Shown here: positions 1 through 8,645 of the stretch, in pieces
Layout of the letters: every line of letters begins with the position of its first letter
Numbering within the stretch: the first letter of the stretch is position 1
Source of the DNA: Pseudothermotoga sp.
Lineage (GTDB): Bacteria > Thermotogota > Thermotogae > Thermotogales > DSM-5069
Assembly: GCA_003510135.1 (NCBI GenBank)
Contig: DOKY01000002.1
Coordinates: forward strand, 142,486-206,485
Direction of reading: 5' to 3'
Length of the DNA: 64,000 bases
The notes under the pieces: model-generated
Told to the model about the DNA's origin: nothing
The model's database searches: none
The model's input: only the letters and a program-made list of their open reading frames with translations
Translations under genes and position numbers: made by a program

Positions 1-1067
1 TCGTCCAGAAAGATCGTGCCTTTGTGTGCTTCCTCGAACAGACCTTTTTTCCCTTCCCTCTTGGCACCGGTGAAGGCGCCTGGGGCGTATCCAAAGAGTT
101 CCGACTCCAACACCGATTCTGGTATCGCCGTACAGTTCACACTCACAAAGGGTTGATCTTTTCTTTCACTTGCATTGTGTATCGCGTGAGCGAGCAATTC
201 TTTACCCGTGCCGCTCTCGCCCCTCAAAAGGACCGTTGCGGGGGTTTGTGCAACTTTCATGGCTTGTTCTATGATGATCTTCATCTTCGTGCTCTCGGCA
301 ACTATGTCGTCGAAGGTGTATTTGGCACTCATGCGTCTCATGATCCGACGCATCTCTTCGAGTTCTCTGCTTAGACGAACGATCTCTGAAACGTCGTGTA
401 TCACACCTACACTCCCTCTGAACTCGCCTTTGACAAACAGGGGTGTGACATCCACCACGACCTCTTTTCGGGTCGGTCCCACGAGGAGTCTTGCCCCATA
501 GATCGGCTGTTTGGTCTGTGCGACCCTGATGTGCATGCTTTCACCCTCGGCGATGTCTATTGTGGCGGGCTTACCTATGACCTCCTGTGCCGAATAACCG
601 GTTATCTTCGTGTACGCCTTGTTCACCATGACGATCTTACCCTCGGCGTCCGCAACGGATATTGCATCGTTCGTGGACTCTATGATCGCCTTGAGCAGTG
701 CTTCCATCTCTCTGAGGTTTGTGACCTCATCGAGCATTTTCTGCACACTTGTGATATCCCTGAAGATTGCGACAGCACCTATGATTTCTCCGTTCTTGTC
801 CTTGATGGGTATCCTCGAAGTTATGATCTTCACGTCTCCTATGTCCTGAACGTTGTCTATCTCTGCCCTGCCTGTCTGAACAACGATGTGCAATCTGGTG
901 TTGGGTATGGCGTCGACCACATGCTTGCCAATCACACTCGAGACTGGTAAGCCGAGTATGATGGAAGCTTGCTTGTTCATGTAGACGACTCTTGCGTTTC
1001 TGTCCACGATTATGATGCCCTCAATGATCGAATTCAGAACGGTTTCAAAGAGCTCTTCTCTCGTCAT
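1..1067 (-). CDS. Sigma-54 interacting transcriptional activator with PAS domains (3' end cut by window)
   Basis: Reading the minus strand from the ATG at 1067 gives about 355 residues, open at the window edge. Two PAS-like domains come first (roughly residues 1-110 and 120-240), then an AAA+ domain. Visible motifs are a Walker A (GESGTGKE), the loop PGAFTGAK that contacts sigma-54, and the start of Walker B (GTIFLDE). The family are enhancer-binding activators that hydrolyse ATP to open sigma-54 promoters, with PAS domains sensing a ligand or redox state. The DNA-binding helix-turn-helix would lie beyond the window. The start overlaps the 3' end of rsmA by 23 bases, so it is probably co-transcribed with rsmA and the MaoC gene. 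Confidence 0.9.
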   Translation of the reverse strand, partial: MTREELFETVLNSIIEGIIIVDRNARVVYMNKQASIILGLPVSSVIGKHVVDAIPNTRLHIVVQTGRAEIDNVQDIGDVKIITSRIPIKDKNGEIIGAVAIFRDITSVQKMLDEVTNLREMEALLKAIIESTNDAISVADAEGKIVMVNKAYTKITGYSAQEVIGKPATIDIAEGESMHIRVAQTKQPIYGARLLVGPTRKEVVVDVTPLFVKGEFRGSVGVIHDVSEIVRLSRELEEMRRIMRRMSAKYTFDDIVAESTKMKIIIEQAMKVAQTPATVLLRGESGTGKELLAHAIHNASERKDQPFVSVNCTAIPESVLESELFGYAPGAFTGAKREGKKGLFEEAHKGTIFLD

Positions 1068-1785
1068 TTGACCACCTCAGATAAACACTCAGCACCTGTT
1101 CGACACTCAAATCGCAGATTCTCGCGTCCTCGAAAGCCTCACACTGGCCCACGCCCATCTCTTTGAGGACCGCCTTTGCACTCCTGTTTGGCCTGAGAAA
1201 GAGCCTTCGTAGAAAATCCTCATAGCCGTCCAGATCCACCTTTACATCTTTCCTGATGAGCTCGATCATGACTGAATCAACTTTTGGAGGAGGTTCGAAG
1301 CAACGCTTTGGCACTCGTCGAAGGATTGAGACGCTGAAATACGTCTGGGTCAGAAGAGTGATGGGAGTGTGCTTTTTTCTTTCTCGACCAAAAAGGAGCT
1401 TTTCTGCAAACTCTTTCTGGACTATGAAAAGACATCTCTCGAAACCAAGCTCGATCACTTTGCGGACAATATTGGAAGATATCTGGTATGGGATGCTGCC
1501 GTAGCACAAACGTGCACCTTCGATTTCTTTGATTCCTACCTCGAGGAAATCTTTCAGCCTGAGCTCGACGTTTTCGAAAGGTACGTTTCTCTTGAACTCA
1601 TCACTCAGGGATCCGTCGATTTCGTAACAGACGAGCCGACAACCCCTTTGGGCAACGAACCTTGTAAGGAAACCTTTCCCGCAACCTATCTCGACAACAA
1701 CGTCCTCGGTGCGGGGATTCAACCTGTCCACAAGTTCGAGCGCCACATCCTCACACCTGAGAAAATGCTGACCGTATGGTCTCAC
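1045..1785 (-). CDS. rsmA: 16S rRNA dimethyladenosine transferase RsmA/KsgA
   Basis: This 246-residue protein is a little shorter than typical KsgA (about 260-275). The N-terminus GQHFL and the SAM-binding motif VEIGCGKGF (about residues 31-39) are those of the KsgA/Erm family, which dimethylates two adjacent adenosines near the 3' end of 16S rRNA. The C-terminal region with FEPPPKVDSVMIEL is also typical. The catalytic motif normally reads N-L/I-P-Y, but here it reads S-I-P-Y near residue 95. The ATG at 1785 overlaps the stop of the upstream MaoC gene, and the 3' end overlaps the next regulator, so it sits in the middle of a three-gene operon. Confidence 0.9.
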   Translation of the reverse strand: MRPYGQHFLRCEDVALELVDRLNPRTEDVVVEIGCGKGFLTRFVAQRGCRLVCYEIDGSLSDEFKRNVPFENVELRLKDFLEVGIKEIEGARLCYGSIPYQISSNIVRKVIELGFERCLFIVQKEFAEKLLFGRERKKHTPITLLTQTYFSVSILRRVPKRCFEPPPKVDSVMIELIRKDVKVDLDGYEDFLRRLFLRPNRSAKAVLKEMGVGQCEAFEDARICDLSVEQVLSVYLRWSNDERRAL

Positions 1786-2189
1786 CGTTCGACCAGAACT
1801 TCTGCTTGTCCCTCAATGGCAAGCGTTCCATCGCTTTTGAACACGTTTGTTTGAAGAATGAGTCGTTGCTTCTCTTCCTTCTTGTCCGTCACAGTCACGC
1901 GCACTTCTACCGTTTCTCCAACAAAAACTGGAGCCCTATAGGACAGTTGCTGTCTGACCAGGATCGTTCCAGGGCCCGGGAAATCCATACCCAGCACCTT
2001 TGAAATCATCGATGCCACCAGCATGCCGTGACATATTCTCTTTTTGAACCGCGTGTTTTTCGCGTACTCTTCATCCAGATGGACGGGGTTCTTATCACCC
2101 GTGATCTCTGCGAACGTTTTCACCATCTCATCACTGATGGTAAAGCTCACCGCATACTCTTGACCGATTTGCACGTCAGATAACTTCAT
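1782..2189 (-). CDS. MaoC-like (R)-specific enoyl-CoA hydratase
   Basis: This 135-residue protein has a single hot-dog fold. The hydratase-2 motif ITGDKNPVHLDEEYA holds the expected catalytic Asp and His, followed by RICHGMLVASMISKVLG. Relatives (PhaJ, MaoC) hydrate trans-2-enoyl-CoA to (R)-3-hydroxyacyl-CoA. I chose the ATG at 2189, six codons inside the longest frame, because GGGGTG lies about six bases before it. It overlaps rsmA in an ATGA arrangement and leads the operon. The acyl substrate cannot be read from sequence. Confidence 0.8.
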   Translation of the reverse strand: MKLSDVQIGQEYAVSFTISDEMVKTFAEITGDKNPVHLDEEYAKNTRFKKRICHGMLVASMISKVLGMDFPGPGTILVRQQLSYRAPVFVGETVEVRVTVTDKKEEKQRLILQTNVFKSDGTLAIEGQAEVLVER

Positions 2190-2251
2190 CGTTTCACCCC
2201 AAAACACATATTACCATGCACAGGAGTAGAATGTTAATCGGAGGTGCGGTG

Positions 2252-4165
2252 TTGGAAAGGAAGATATATCTTAAAAAGATGGAGCTGGGTCAAGCTCTCA
2301 GAATGTATCTGAACCGTTTGAAGGAAACAGGCTTTTTCGAACCGAAGACAGAGAAAGTCAAAGTCAGCGAGGCGATTGACAGGGTGCTGGCCCGTGCTGT
2401 CTTCGCACTCAGAAGCGTTCCTCATTACAGCTCCGCCGCGGTGGATGGAATAGCAGTTCGGTCTTCTGAAACAGTTCAGGCTTCGAAACATGCGCCGAAG
2501 AGACTTGACAAGGGACATTTCGTGATCGTCAACACGGGTCAGCCGATGCCCAAAGATTTCGACGCAGTGATCATGATAGAGGACGTCCATTTCTTGGAGG
2601 ATGGTTCGGTAGAAATCTTCGAACCTGTGCCGGCCTTTCACAATGTCAGAACGATCGGTGAGGATGCCGTGGAGTACGACATGCTCTTCTGCAGGTATCA
2701 TCGACTCGCACCACAGGATCTTGCGTTGTTGCTCGCCGCCGGTGTGTTCGAGGTAGAGGTGCTGAAAAACCTCGAGTGCGCAGTCGTACCCACAGGTGAT
2801 GAGATCGTCGATCCTTCCAGCGAGTTGAAGGAAGGTTTCATACCCGAGACCAACTCCGTGCTCGTCAGGACTTTTCTCGAGAAGCTCGGGGCCACTGTGA
2901 GGGTTCTCGATCCGGTTGGAGACGATCCAGCGAAGTTGGTGTCGACTCTGCAGAGACTTTTGCCAGCACACGATCTTGTTCTCTTCATTGGGGGTTCTTC
3001 GGCAGGGCAGAAAGATTTCGTCTATCGCACGCTCGAAAAGTTTGGTGAAATTGTGGCCCACGGTCTCAGCATCAGACCCGGTAAGCCCACAGTCCTCGCC
3101 ATCGTGGAGAAAAAGCCAGTCATCGGTCTTCCTGGTTTTCCTGCCTCCTGTTTCACGGTGCTCGAACGTGTGGTCAAACCTGTCGTGGAAGCATGGTACC
3201 ATCAGAGCGAGCCGGACGAGGATCTTCTCCAGGCCGAATGCGCGACGAGGGTATACTCCTCTGTCGGTGATGATGAATTCGTTAGGGTCGTTCTGGCGAA
3301 AGTTAAGGACCGTTACGTCTGCGTTCCTCTCAAAAGGGGCGCAGCTACAATGTCTTCGCTGACGAAGATGGATGGAGTGCTCGTTGCACCCAGAGGTCAG
3401 GAAGTGATCGACGAAGGCGAGAGAATCAGGGTCCAGTTGACTTCCTCAAGGCAACGAATAGATGAAACCGTGCTCTTCGTCGGTAGCAACGATCCTCTCA
3501 TCGATAGACTGAGCGATCTTTTAATCGAACGCGGTGTGAGGCTTTCAGTGGTGAACGTTGGTAGCCTCGGTGGCGTGAAGGCTATAGCAAAGTCTCACGC
3601 GCACTTCGCCGGCGTTCACCTGTTCGACAGCGAAAGCGAAACGTACAACGTGCCTTTTCTGAGAAGGATGCTGGGGCGTTTTGTTGTGGTGAAATTCGCA
3701 AGAAGGCTCCAGGGTCTGGTGGTTCAAAAGGGAAATCCGAAATCGATCAGGACGCTTCAAGACCTTGTCAGAAAAGATGTGCGGTTCGTGAACAGGCAGA
3801 AGGCCTCCGGAACCAGGATCTTGCTGGATTACTACCTCTCAAAACTTGGAATAGAACCGCACCAAATAAATGGGTACGAAAACGAGGAACTGACCCACAT
3901 TTCGGTCGCACTTAGGGTTAAGAGAAACCTCGCAGATGCAGGTTTGGCCGTAGCGTACGTGGCACAACTGATGGATCTGGACTTCGTACCTCTATGTTGG
4001 GAAGAATACGATCTTCTGATTCTGCCAGAGTTTCTTAACGATGAACGTTTTCAAACCATTTTCGATGTGATGACGTCGAGCGATTTCAGAAACGTTGTTT
4101 TTCAGTGCTCAGGATATGATATCTCCGATCTGGGAAAGATCATCAGGGAGGATGAGCCGAAATGA
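2252..4165 (+). CDS. MoeA molybdopterin molybdotransferase fused to a periplasmic-binding-protein-like domain
   Basis: The first ~395 residues are MoeA, which inserts molybdate or tungstate into adenylated molybdopterin. Seen motifs are AVDGIAVRS, PTGDEIVDP, GGSSAGQKDF and IGLPGFPASC. The last ~230 residues (from about ETVLFVGSNDPLIDRL) resemble a substrate-binding domain of the type found in ModA-like and LysR-like proteins, with FVNRQKASGTRILLDYYL matching the known MoeA/PBP fusion. The frame is open from 2216, but GGAGGTG at 2240-2246 places the start at TTG 2252. It overlaps mogA by four bases. It is the first gene of a long + strand operon, and it has a MoeA paralogue two genes downstream. 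Confidence 0.88.
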   Translation: MERKIYLKKMELGQALRMYLNRLKETGFFEPKTEKVKVSEAIDRVLARAVFALRSVPHYSSAAVDGIAVRSSETVQASKHAPKRLDKGHFVIVNTGQPMPKDFDAVIMIEDVHFLEDGSVEIFEPVPAFHNVRTIGEDAVEYDMLFCRYHRLAPQDLALLLAAGVFEVEVLKNLECAVVPTGDEIVDPSSELKEGFIPETNSVLVRTFLEKLGATVRVLDPVGDDPAKLVSTLQRLLPAHDLVLFIGGSSAGQKDFVYRTLEKFGEIVAHGLSIRPGKPTVLAIVEKKPVIGLPGFPASCFTVLERVVKPVVEAWYHQSEPDEDLLQAECATRVYSSVGDDEFVRVVLAKVKDRYVCVPLKRGAATMSSLTKMDGVLVAPRGQEVIDEGERIRVQLTSSRQRIDETVLFVGSNDPLIDRLSDLLIERGVRLSVVNVGSLGGVKAIAKSHAHFAGVHLFDSESETYNVPFLRRMLGRFVVVKFARRLQGLVVQKGNPKSIRTLQDLVRKDVRFVNRQKASGTRILLDYYLSKLGIEPHQINGYENEELTHISVALRVKRNLADAGLAVAYVAQLMDLDFVPLCWEEYDLLILPEFLNDERFQTIFDVMTSSDFRNVVFQCSGYDISDLGKIIREDEPK

Positions 4166-4659
4166 GGGTGGCCATTCTGGTGGTCAGCGACAGGGTGAGT
4201 CAGGGTCAGATGATTGATAAAAACGCGGAGATCGTCAAAAGACTCATGGGGCAGATCGGTGGTACGATCGAGGTTGAATGGATTGTCCCAGACGAGGTTG
4301 ACTTGATAAAGGAGAAACTTCTGAAACTGTGTGAGGCACAATTTGACGTGGTGATCACCTGCGGTGGCACGGGTGTATCTCCCAGGGATGTCACTCCGGA
4401 GGCGACAATGAATGTGATCGAGAAAAGACTTTACGGACTGGAGATGGCCATGATGCTTGAGGCAATGAAGCACACGCCTGCCGCTGTGTTGTCACGAGCA
4501 GTTGTGGGAGTCAGGAAAGAAACGCTGATCATCAATCTGCCGGGAAGTCCGAACGCGGTCGAACAGAATCTGAAGGCAATACTTCCAGCGATACCACACG
4601 GTCTGGAAAAGATCAAGGGTTCAACCAGGGATTGCCATCAAGAAGGTGAAAGGCCTTGA
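4162..4659 (+). CDS. mogA: Molybdopterin adenylyltransferase, MogA/MoaB family
   Basis: This 165-residue protein belongs to the MogA/MoaB family that adenylates molybdopterin before metal insertion. The hallmark TCGGTGVSPRDVTPEA (about residues 70-85) binds the pterin phosphate, and NLPGSPNAVEQNL is the second conserved loop. The start ATG overlaps the stop of the MoeA fusion gene. The stop overlaps the TTG of the second moeA. Lying between two MoeA genes, it very likely feeds both with adenylated cofactor. MogA and MoaB are hard to tell apart without a tree. Confidence 0.9.
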   Translation: MRVAILVVSDRVSQGQMIDKNAEIVKRLMGQIGGTIEVEWIVPDEVDLIKEKLLKLCEAQFDVVITCGGTGVSPRDVTPEATMNVIEKRLYGLEMAMMLEAMKHTPAAVLSRAVVGVRKETLIINLPGSPNAVEQNLKAILPAIPHGLEKIKGSTRDCHQEGERP

Positions 4660-5897
4660 AGTTCCTCAAACTGGCGAGTTTGGATCAGGTCTATTCTGAA
4701 TACCTTCGGCGTCTGCAACCGATTGGTGAAACACTGGAAGTTTCCACGACGGAGTCGCTCGGTTTTGTGTGTGCCAGAAATGTGATCGCTTCGCAGGACC
4801 TTCCGGGTTTCAACAAATCCCTGGTGGACGGTTACGCCGTAAGATCAAAGGACACAACCGGTGCGAGTGCGAACTTTCCAGTCATGTTGCGCGTTGTCTT
4901 CGAGGTGAAGGTGGGGGAAGAACCGAGCAAAGCCATCAACGAAAACGAGGCTGCCTGGGTTGCGACCGGGGCGATGTTGCCAGAGGGAGCAGACGCGGTG
5001 GTGATGGTGGAACACACGCAGAGGTTCAACGAGTACGTCGAGGTGATGAAACCAGTAGCAATTGGAGAAAACGTGCTTCGAACTGACGAAGACGTGAGAA
5101 AAGGACAATTGGTGCTTGCGGAGGGTGAAAGGATTCATCCAGGCCATCTTCAGTTACTGCTTCAACTGGGTGTGGAGCGGTTGAAAGTGTTCAGACGAGC
5201 GAGGGTTGGCGTGATCTCCACAGGCGATGAGATAGTTGAACCTTTTGTGAAAGAAAAGTCTGCCGTTCAGGTACGGGACAGCAACAGCTATGGCCTCGTT
5301 GGCTGGTTGAAATCTTTAGGTTTTGAAGCGAGCCGCGTAGGTCTGTGTAAAGACAGCGAAGATGAATTGTTCCGAACACTCAGAAGTTGCTTTGATGAAT
5401 ACGACGTTTTGGTGGTCAGCGGGGGGAGCTCGATAGGCGTGAGAGATTTCACTGAAGCAGCCATCAACCGACTGGGAAAACCAGGTGTTCTTTTCCACGG
5501 AATCTTGATTCAGCCTGGAAAACCCACGGTGCTCGCTATCGTTAACGATAAACCTGTCGTTGGTCTTCCCGGAAATCCGGTTTCCTTCACAATCAGCGCT
5601 AAGTTCGTACTTATACCGATCTTGAGGAAGCTGGAGAACGAAAAAGACTTTCTCTTCAAACCCTCAGGTATGGTGAAGCTGACGCGAAACGTGTCCTCAA
5701 GACAGGGCAGGGAGCAGTTTGTCAGGGTGAAGCTTCTCGTGAGAAATGGACAGGTTTGGGCGGAGCCCTTGGAAAGTGAGACTGCACGGGTATTCAATCT
5801 CGTGGAGGCTCATGGGGTCATCAGGGTGCCTTCAGATGTTGAAGGTCTGTGTGAAGGGGAACTCACAGAATTCTATTCACTGTGGTCTGGATGGTGA
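4656..5897 (+). CDS. moeA: Molybdopterin molybdotransferase MoeA (second copy)
   Basis: This 413-residue protein has the length of a stand-alone MoeA. Motifs are NKSLVDGYAVRS, TGAMLPEGADAVVMVE, STGDEIVEP, GGSSIGVRDF and GLPGNPVSF, followed by the small C-terminal domain. The start is TTG in a TTGA overlap with mogA, with AAGGTGAAAGG just before it. It differs from the fused paralogue in the metal-site loop (GGSSIGVRDF against GGSSAGQKDF). Two MoeA versions in one operon are often taken to mean separate molybdenum and tungsten handling. That is inference here. Confidence 0.93.
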   Translation: MKFLKLASLDQVYSEYLRRLQPIGETLEVSTTESLGFVCARNVIASQDLPGFNKSLVDGYAVRSKDTTGASANFPVMLRVVFEVKVGEEPSKAINENEAAWVATGAMLPEGADAVVMVEHTQRFNEYVEVMKPVAIGENVLRTDEDVRKGQLVLAEGERIHPGHLQLLLQLGVERLKVFRRARVGVISTGDEIVEPFVKEKSAVQVRDSNSYGLVGWLKSLGFEASRVGLCKDSEDELFRTLRSCFDEYDVLVVSGGSSIGVRDFTEAAINRLGKPGVLFHGILIQPGKPTVLAIVNDKPVVGLPGNPVSFTISAKFVLIPILRKLENEKDFLFKPSGMVKLTRNVSSRQGREQFVRVKLLVRNGQVWAEPLESETARVFNLVEAHGVIRVPSDVEGLCEGELTEFYSLWSGW

Positions 5898-7177
5898 TCG
5901 CCATGGTCAAGCAGATAGCAGCGTCGATCCTGTTCTTCTCAGCGTATTACGTGATTCTCACCAGGGCTCGACGGACGTCGGTCAAGGTCTTCTTGCTGGG
6001 TTTAATCGCGGCTGTCTTGAAACTGTCGGAAGGCTTGACGACAGAAAATATATCCCACGTGGTTGATTTCAACACCATAGGCCTCTTGCTCGGCATGATG
6101 ATCATTGTTTCTGTTTTGAAGAGCACAGGCTTTTTCCAGATGGCCTCCGTTTATGCGGTGCGTCTTGGAAAAGGAGACATCAAAAGAACAGTATCTCTGT
6201 TAGTTCTCTTCATAGCGGTACTTTCTGCGTTTCTGGACAATGTGACAACGCTCTTGATATTCGCACCGATTCTCTTCCTGGTCAGTGATGCAGCTGAAGT
6301 CGATCCATCAAAAGTGCTCGTGCTCGGCGTGATCGCGTCGAATGTTGGTGGTATGGCAACGATGATCGGTGATCCTCCGAACATCGTAATTGGTAACGCG
6401 AGTGGCCTCAGTTTCGTGAGCTTTATCGTCCATCTGGCGCCGATGGCCTTCTTGATGTTGCTCATATTGCTCAGAATGCTCTCACGTGTGGTTTCCGTTG
6501 ATCAATCAAGCGAAGCAGGGCTGAAAAGACTGGCCTCGACAAACCCAAGAGAGGCTATCACTGACAAAAAGTTGCTCTTGAAGATTGCGACGATCTTCGC
6601 AGCCACCGTTTTTGCCTTTGCTTTTCACGATGTGCTGGAGGTTGACATAGCCTTTATTGCTCTGCTCGGAGCAGCTCTCAGTCTCATCGTTGCAAACAAG
6701 AGTTTCGAGGATGTGGCCAAAGAAGTTGAGTGGGACACACTTTTCTTCTTCATGGGATTGTTCTCGCTCACGCACGTGATGCACGAACTTGGCCTTCTTA
6801 GCAAATTCGCGAGTCTCATTTCGATGATTCATTCTCGCACACTGCTACTCGTCGTCCTCGTCTGGCTTTCAGCTGTTATGAGTTCCCTGCTCAGCGCAGT
6901 GCCGACGACGGTCGTTTTGGTACCAGTGGTAAAATACCTGATTGAGTTGGGCTACTCACCACATCTGTGGTGGGCTATAGCGCTCGGTGTGGGGCTTGGA
7001 TCGAATCTGACGCCAATTGGCGCGGCGGTCAACATAGTGGGTATTTCTCTGCTGAAAAAATTCACGGGCAAGAGCGTATCGTTCGGAGAATTCTTTCACA
7101 CATCTTTTGCCTGGGTCTTGACGGGCCTGACAATTGCTAGCCTCTACGTGATAGTGATGGCATTTGTGGGATGGTGA
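5882..7177 (+). CDS. SLC13/ArsB/NhaD-type ion permease
   Basis: This 431-residue protein is very hydrophobic, with about 11 membrane segments in two related halves. The first half carries FLDNVTTLLIFAPI and MIGDPPNIVIGNASG, and the second carries LLSAVPTTVVLVPVV and GSNLTPIGAAVN. These paired motifs define the ArsB/NhaD ion-transporter superfamily, whose members move sodium/protons, arsenite or carboxylates. The substrate cannot be fixed from sequence. The reading frame starts at GTG 5882 inside moeA, and the ATG codons at 5891 and 5903 are alternatives. Its place after the Mo-cofactor genes suggests, but does not prove, an oxyanion or ion substrate. Confidence 0.85.
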   Translation: MVWMVIAMVKQIAASILFFSAYYVILTRARRTSVKVFLLGLIAAVLKLSEGLTTENISHVVDFNTIGLLLGMMIIVSVLKSTGFFQMASVYAVRLGKGDIKRTVSLLVLFIAVLSAFLDNVTTLLIFAPILFLVSDAAEVDPSKVLVLGVIASNVGGMATMIGDPPNIVIGNASGLSFVSFIVHLAPMAFLMLLILLRMLSRVVSVDQSSEAGLKRLASTNPREAITDKKLLLKIATIFAATVFAFAFHDVLEVDIAFIALLGAALSLIVANKSFEDVAKEVEWDTLFFFMGLFSLTHVMHELGLLSKFASLISMIHSRTLLLVVLVWLSAVMSSLLSAVPTTVVLVPVVKYLIELGYSPHLWWAIALGVGLGSNLTPIGAAVNIVGISLLKKFTGKSVSFGEFFHTSFAWVLTGLTIASLYVIVMAFVGW

Positions 7178-7184
7178 TCGAGTC

Positions 7185-8048
7185 TTGGAGGACCTGCTCC
7201 ATGAATATGTGGAGTATCTGAAATACGTGCGCAGAGCTTCCGATCACACCGTCACGGCCTACGAGACCGATGTGTCACAGTTCCTGAAGTCTTTAAAAGA
7301 AAGAAAACTGACGCTTGAAACCTTCAGCGTGAGGGACGCAGAGGACTATTTGAAGCACCTTTCGAAGAGCTTTGGTAAACCTTTGAGTGTTTCCACATTA
7401 GCACGGAAGATATCCTCGCTCAGAAACTTCTTCGATTACCTAGTTCTGAGGAACTACGTGTCGAGCAATCCCTGGATGAGGGTGAAGGTACCAAGGCTCA
7501 GAAAAAGCTCGCCGGATTTCTTGACGAAGCAGGAGATTGAGAGCATGTTGAAAGTTAGCGAGCAAAAAGAGAGAGACCATCTGATCCTATCCTTGCTCTA
7601 CTACTGTGGCCTGAGGGTCAGCGAGTTGTGTAACCTCAGAGTTTCGGACGTTTCGTTCTCGCCCGCGTTCGTCAGGATCGAGATGGGCAAGGGGAGGAAG
7701 GACCGCATCGTTCCGCTCAACAACAGCCTTGCAAGCAAGCTGAGAATGTACGTAGAGAAATGCAAAAAAGATGACAACGAATATCTGTTTGGAACTTCGG
7801 CGAGACTGCATCCAAGCACGGTGTTCAGGATCGTGCGAAAATACGCAAGCCTTTGTAATATCAGAAAAAAGGTGCACCCGCATACCCTGCGCCATTCTTT
7901 CGCGACACACCTGTTGCAAAGAAGGGTGAACGTGAGAGTCGTTCAGGAACTTTTGGGACATGCGAATCTGTCAACCACGAGCACCTATCTGCACCTGCTG
8001 GATGAGGAAAAATTCGCGGCGGTCAACGCTTTGGTGGAGGAGGAATGA
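7185..8048 (+). CDS. xer: Tyrosine recombinase, XerC/XerD family
   Basis: This 287-residue protein has the size of XerC/XerD. The N-terminal SAM-like core-binding domain is followed by the catalytic domain with all active-site residues: Arg144 in GLRVSEL, Lys169 in GKGRKDR, His233 and Arg236 in HPHTLRHSF, His259 in LLGHANLSTT and Tyr268 in TYLHL. The frame is open from 7164, but TTG 7185 sits at a better distance from GGTGAT. Lying inside a housekeeping operon with no mobile-element neighbours, it is probably the chromosome dimer resolvase acting at dif rather than a phage integrase. Confidence 0.88.
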   Translation: MEDLLHEYVEYLKYVRRASDHTVTAYETDVSQFLKSLKERKLTLETFSVRDAEDYLKHLSKSFGKPLSVSTLARKISSLRNFFDYLVLRNYVSSNPWMRVKVPRLRKSSPDFLTKQEIESMLKVSEQKERDHLILSLLYYCGLRVSELCNLRVSDVSFSPAFVRIEMGKGRKDRIVPLNNSLASKLRMYVEKCKKDDNEYLFGTSARLHPSTVFRIVRKYASLCNIRKKVHPHTLRHSFATHLLQRRVNVRVVQELLGHANLSTTSTYLHLLDEEKFAAVNALVEEE

Positions 8049-8051
8049 ACG

Positions 8052-8645
8052 TTGTCTGGAAAGCTCACAGTGATTGTTGGACCGATGTACTCGGGTAAAA
8101 CCACGGAGCTGCTCTCCTATCTGGAGATTTACAAGCTGGGCAAAAAGAAAACGCTGCTTTTCAAACCTGCTCTGGACGTTCGTTATGGCGTCGACGTTGT
8201 CAAGACACATTCTGGCCTCGAAGCACAAGCCGTGTCGGTTGAATTCTCTAAAGATATGCTCCCTTACCTTCAGGAAAAGATCGATGCGGTGTTCATCGAC
8301 GAAGTCCAGTTCTTCGACAAGGACCTGATCAAAGTGGTCAGAAAGCTTCTGGACGAGAACGTCAACGTGTTTTGCGCAGGCCTCGACATGACCTTCAAGC
8401 AGAACCCCTTCGAGACGACCATGCTCTTGCTTGCGCTCGCGAACGAAGTCATCAAAAAGAGGGCTGTCTGTCACGTCTGTGGGGAGCACAACGCGACACT
8501 CACCTACAAGATATCAGATAACGATTCGGAGATCGATGTGGGTGGAAAGGAAAAGTACATCGCAGTCTGTAGAGACTGCTACAACAGATTGGTGGGGAGC
8601 GAACGTGGAACGAGTTCTGGTGATTCCAACGAAGATTGTCGATGA
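8052..8645 (+). CDS. tdk: Thymidine kinase, type II
   Basis: This 197-residue thymidine kinase phosphorylates thymidine with ATP in the pyrimidine salvage pathway. The P-loop is GPMYSGKT (residues 10-17), the Walker B and catalytic region is VFIDEVQFF, and the lasso domain carries the structural zinc pairs CHVC and CRDC. The start is TTG at 8052, four bases after the xer stop and preceded by GGAGGAGGAAT. The 3' end overlaps the Nudix gene by 41 bases. Confidence 0.94.
   Translation: MSGKLTVIVGPMYSGKTTELLSYLEIYKLGKKKTLLFKPALDVRYGVDVVKTHSGLEAQAVSVEFSKDMLPYLQEKIDAVFIDEVQFFDKDLIKVVRKLLDENVNVFCAGLDMTFKQNPFETTMLLLALANEVIKKRAVCHVCGEHNATLTYKISDNDSEIDVGGKEKYIAVCRDCYNRLVGSERGTSSGDSNEDCR

Noticed and set aside
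7185..8048. Integrase marking a mobile element
   Set aside because: The recombinase is inside an overlapping housekeeping operon with no attachment repeats, transposase or phage genes around it. XerC/D role is likelier.
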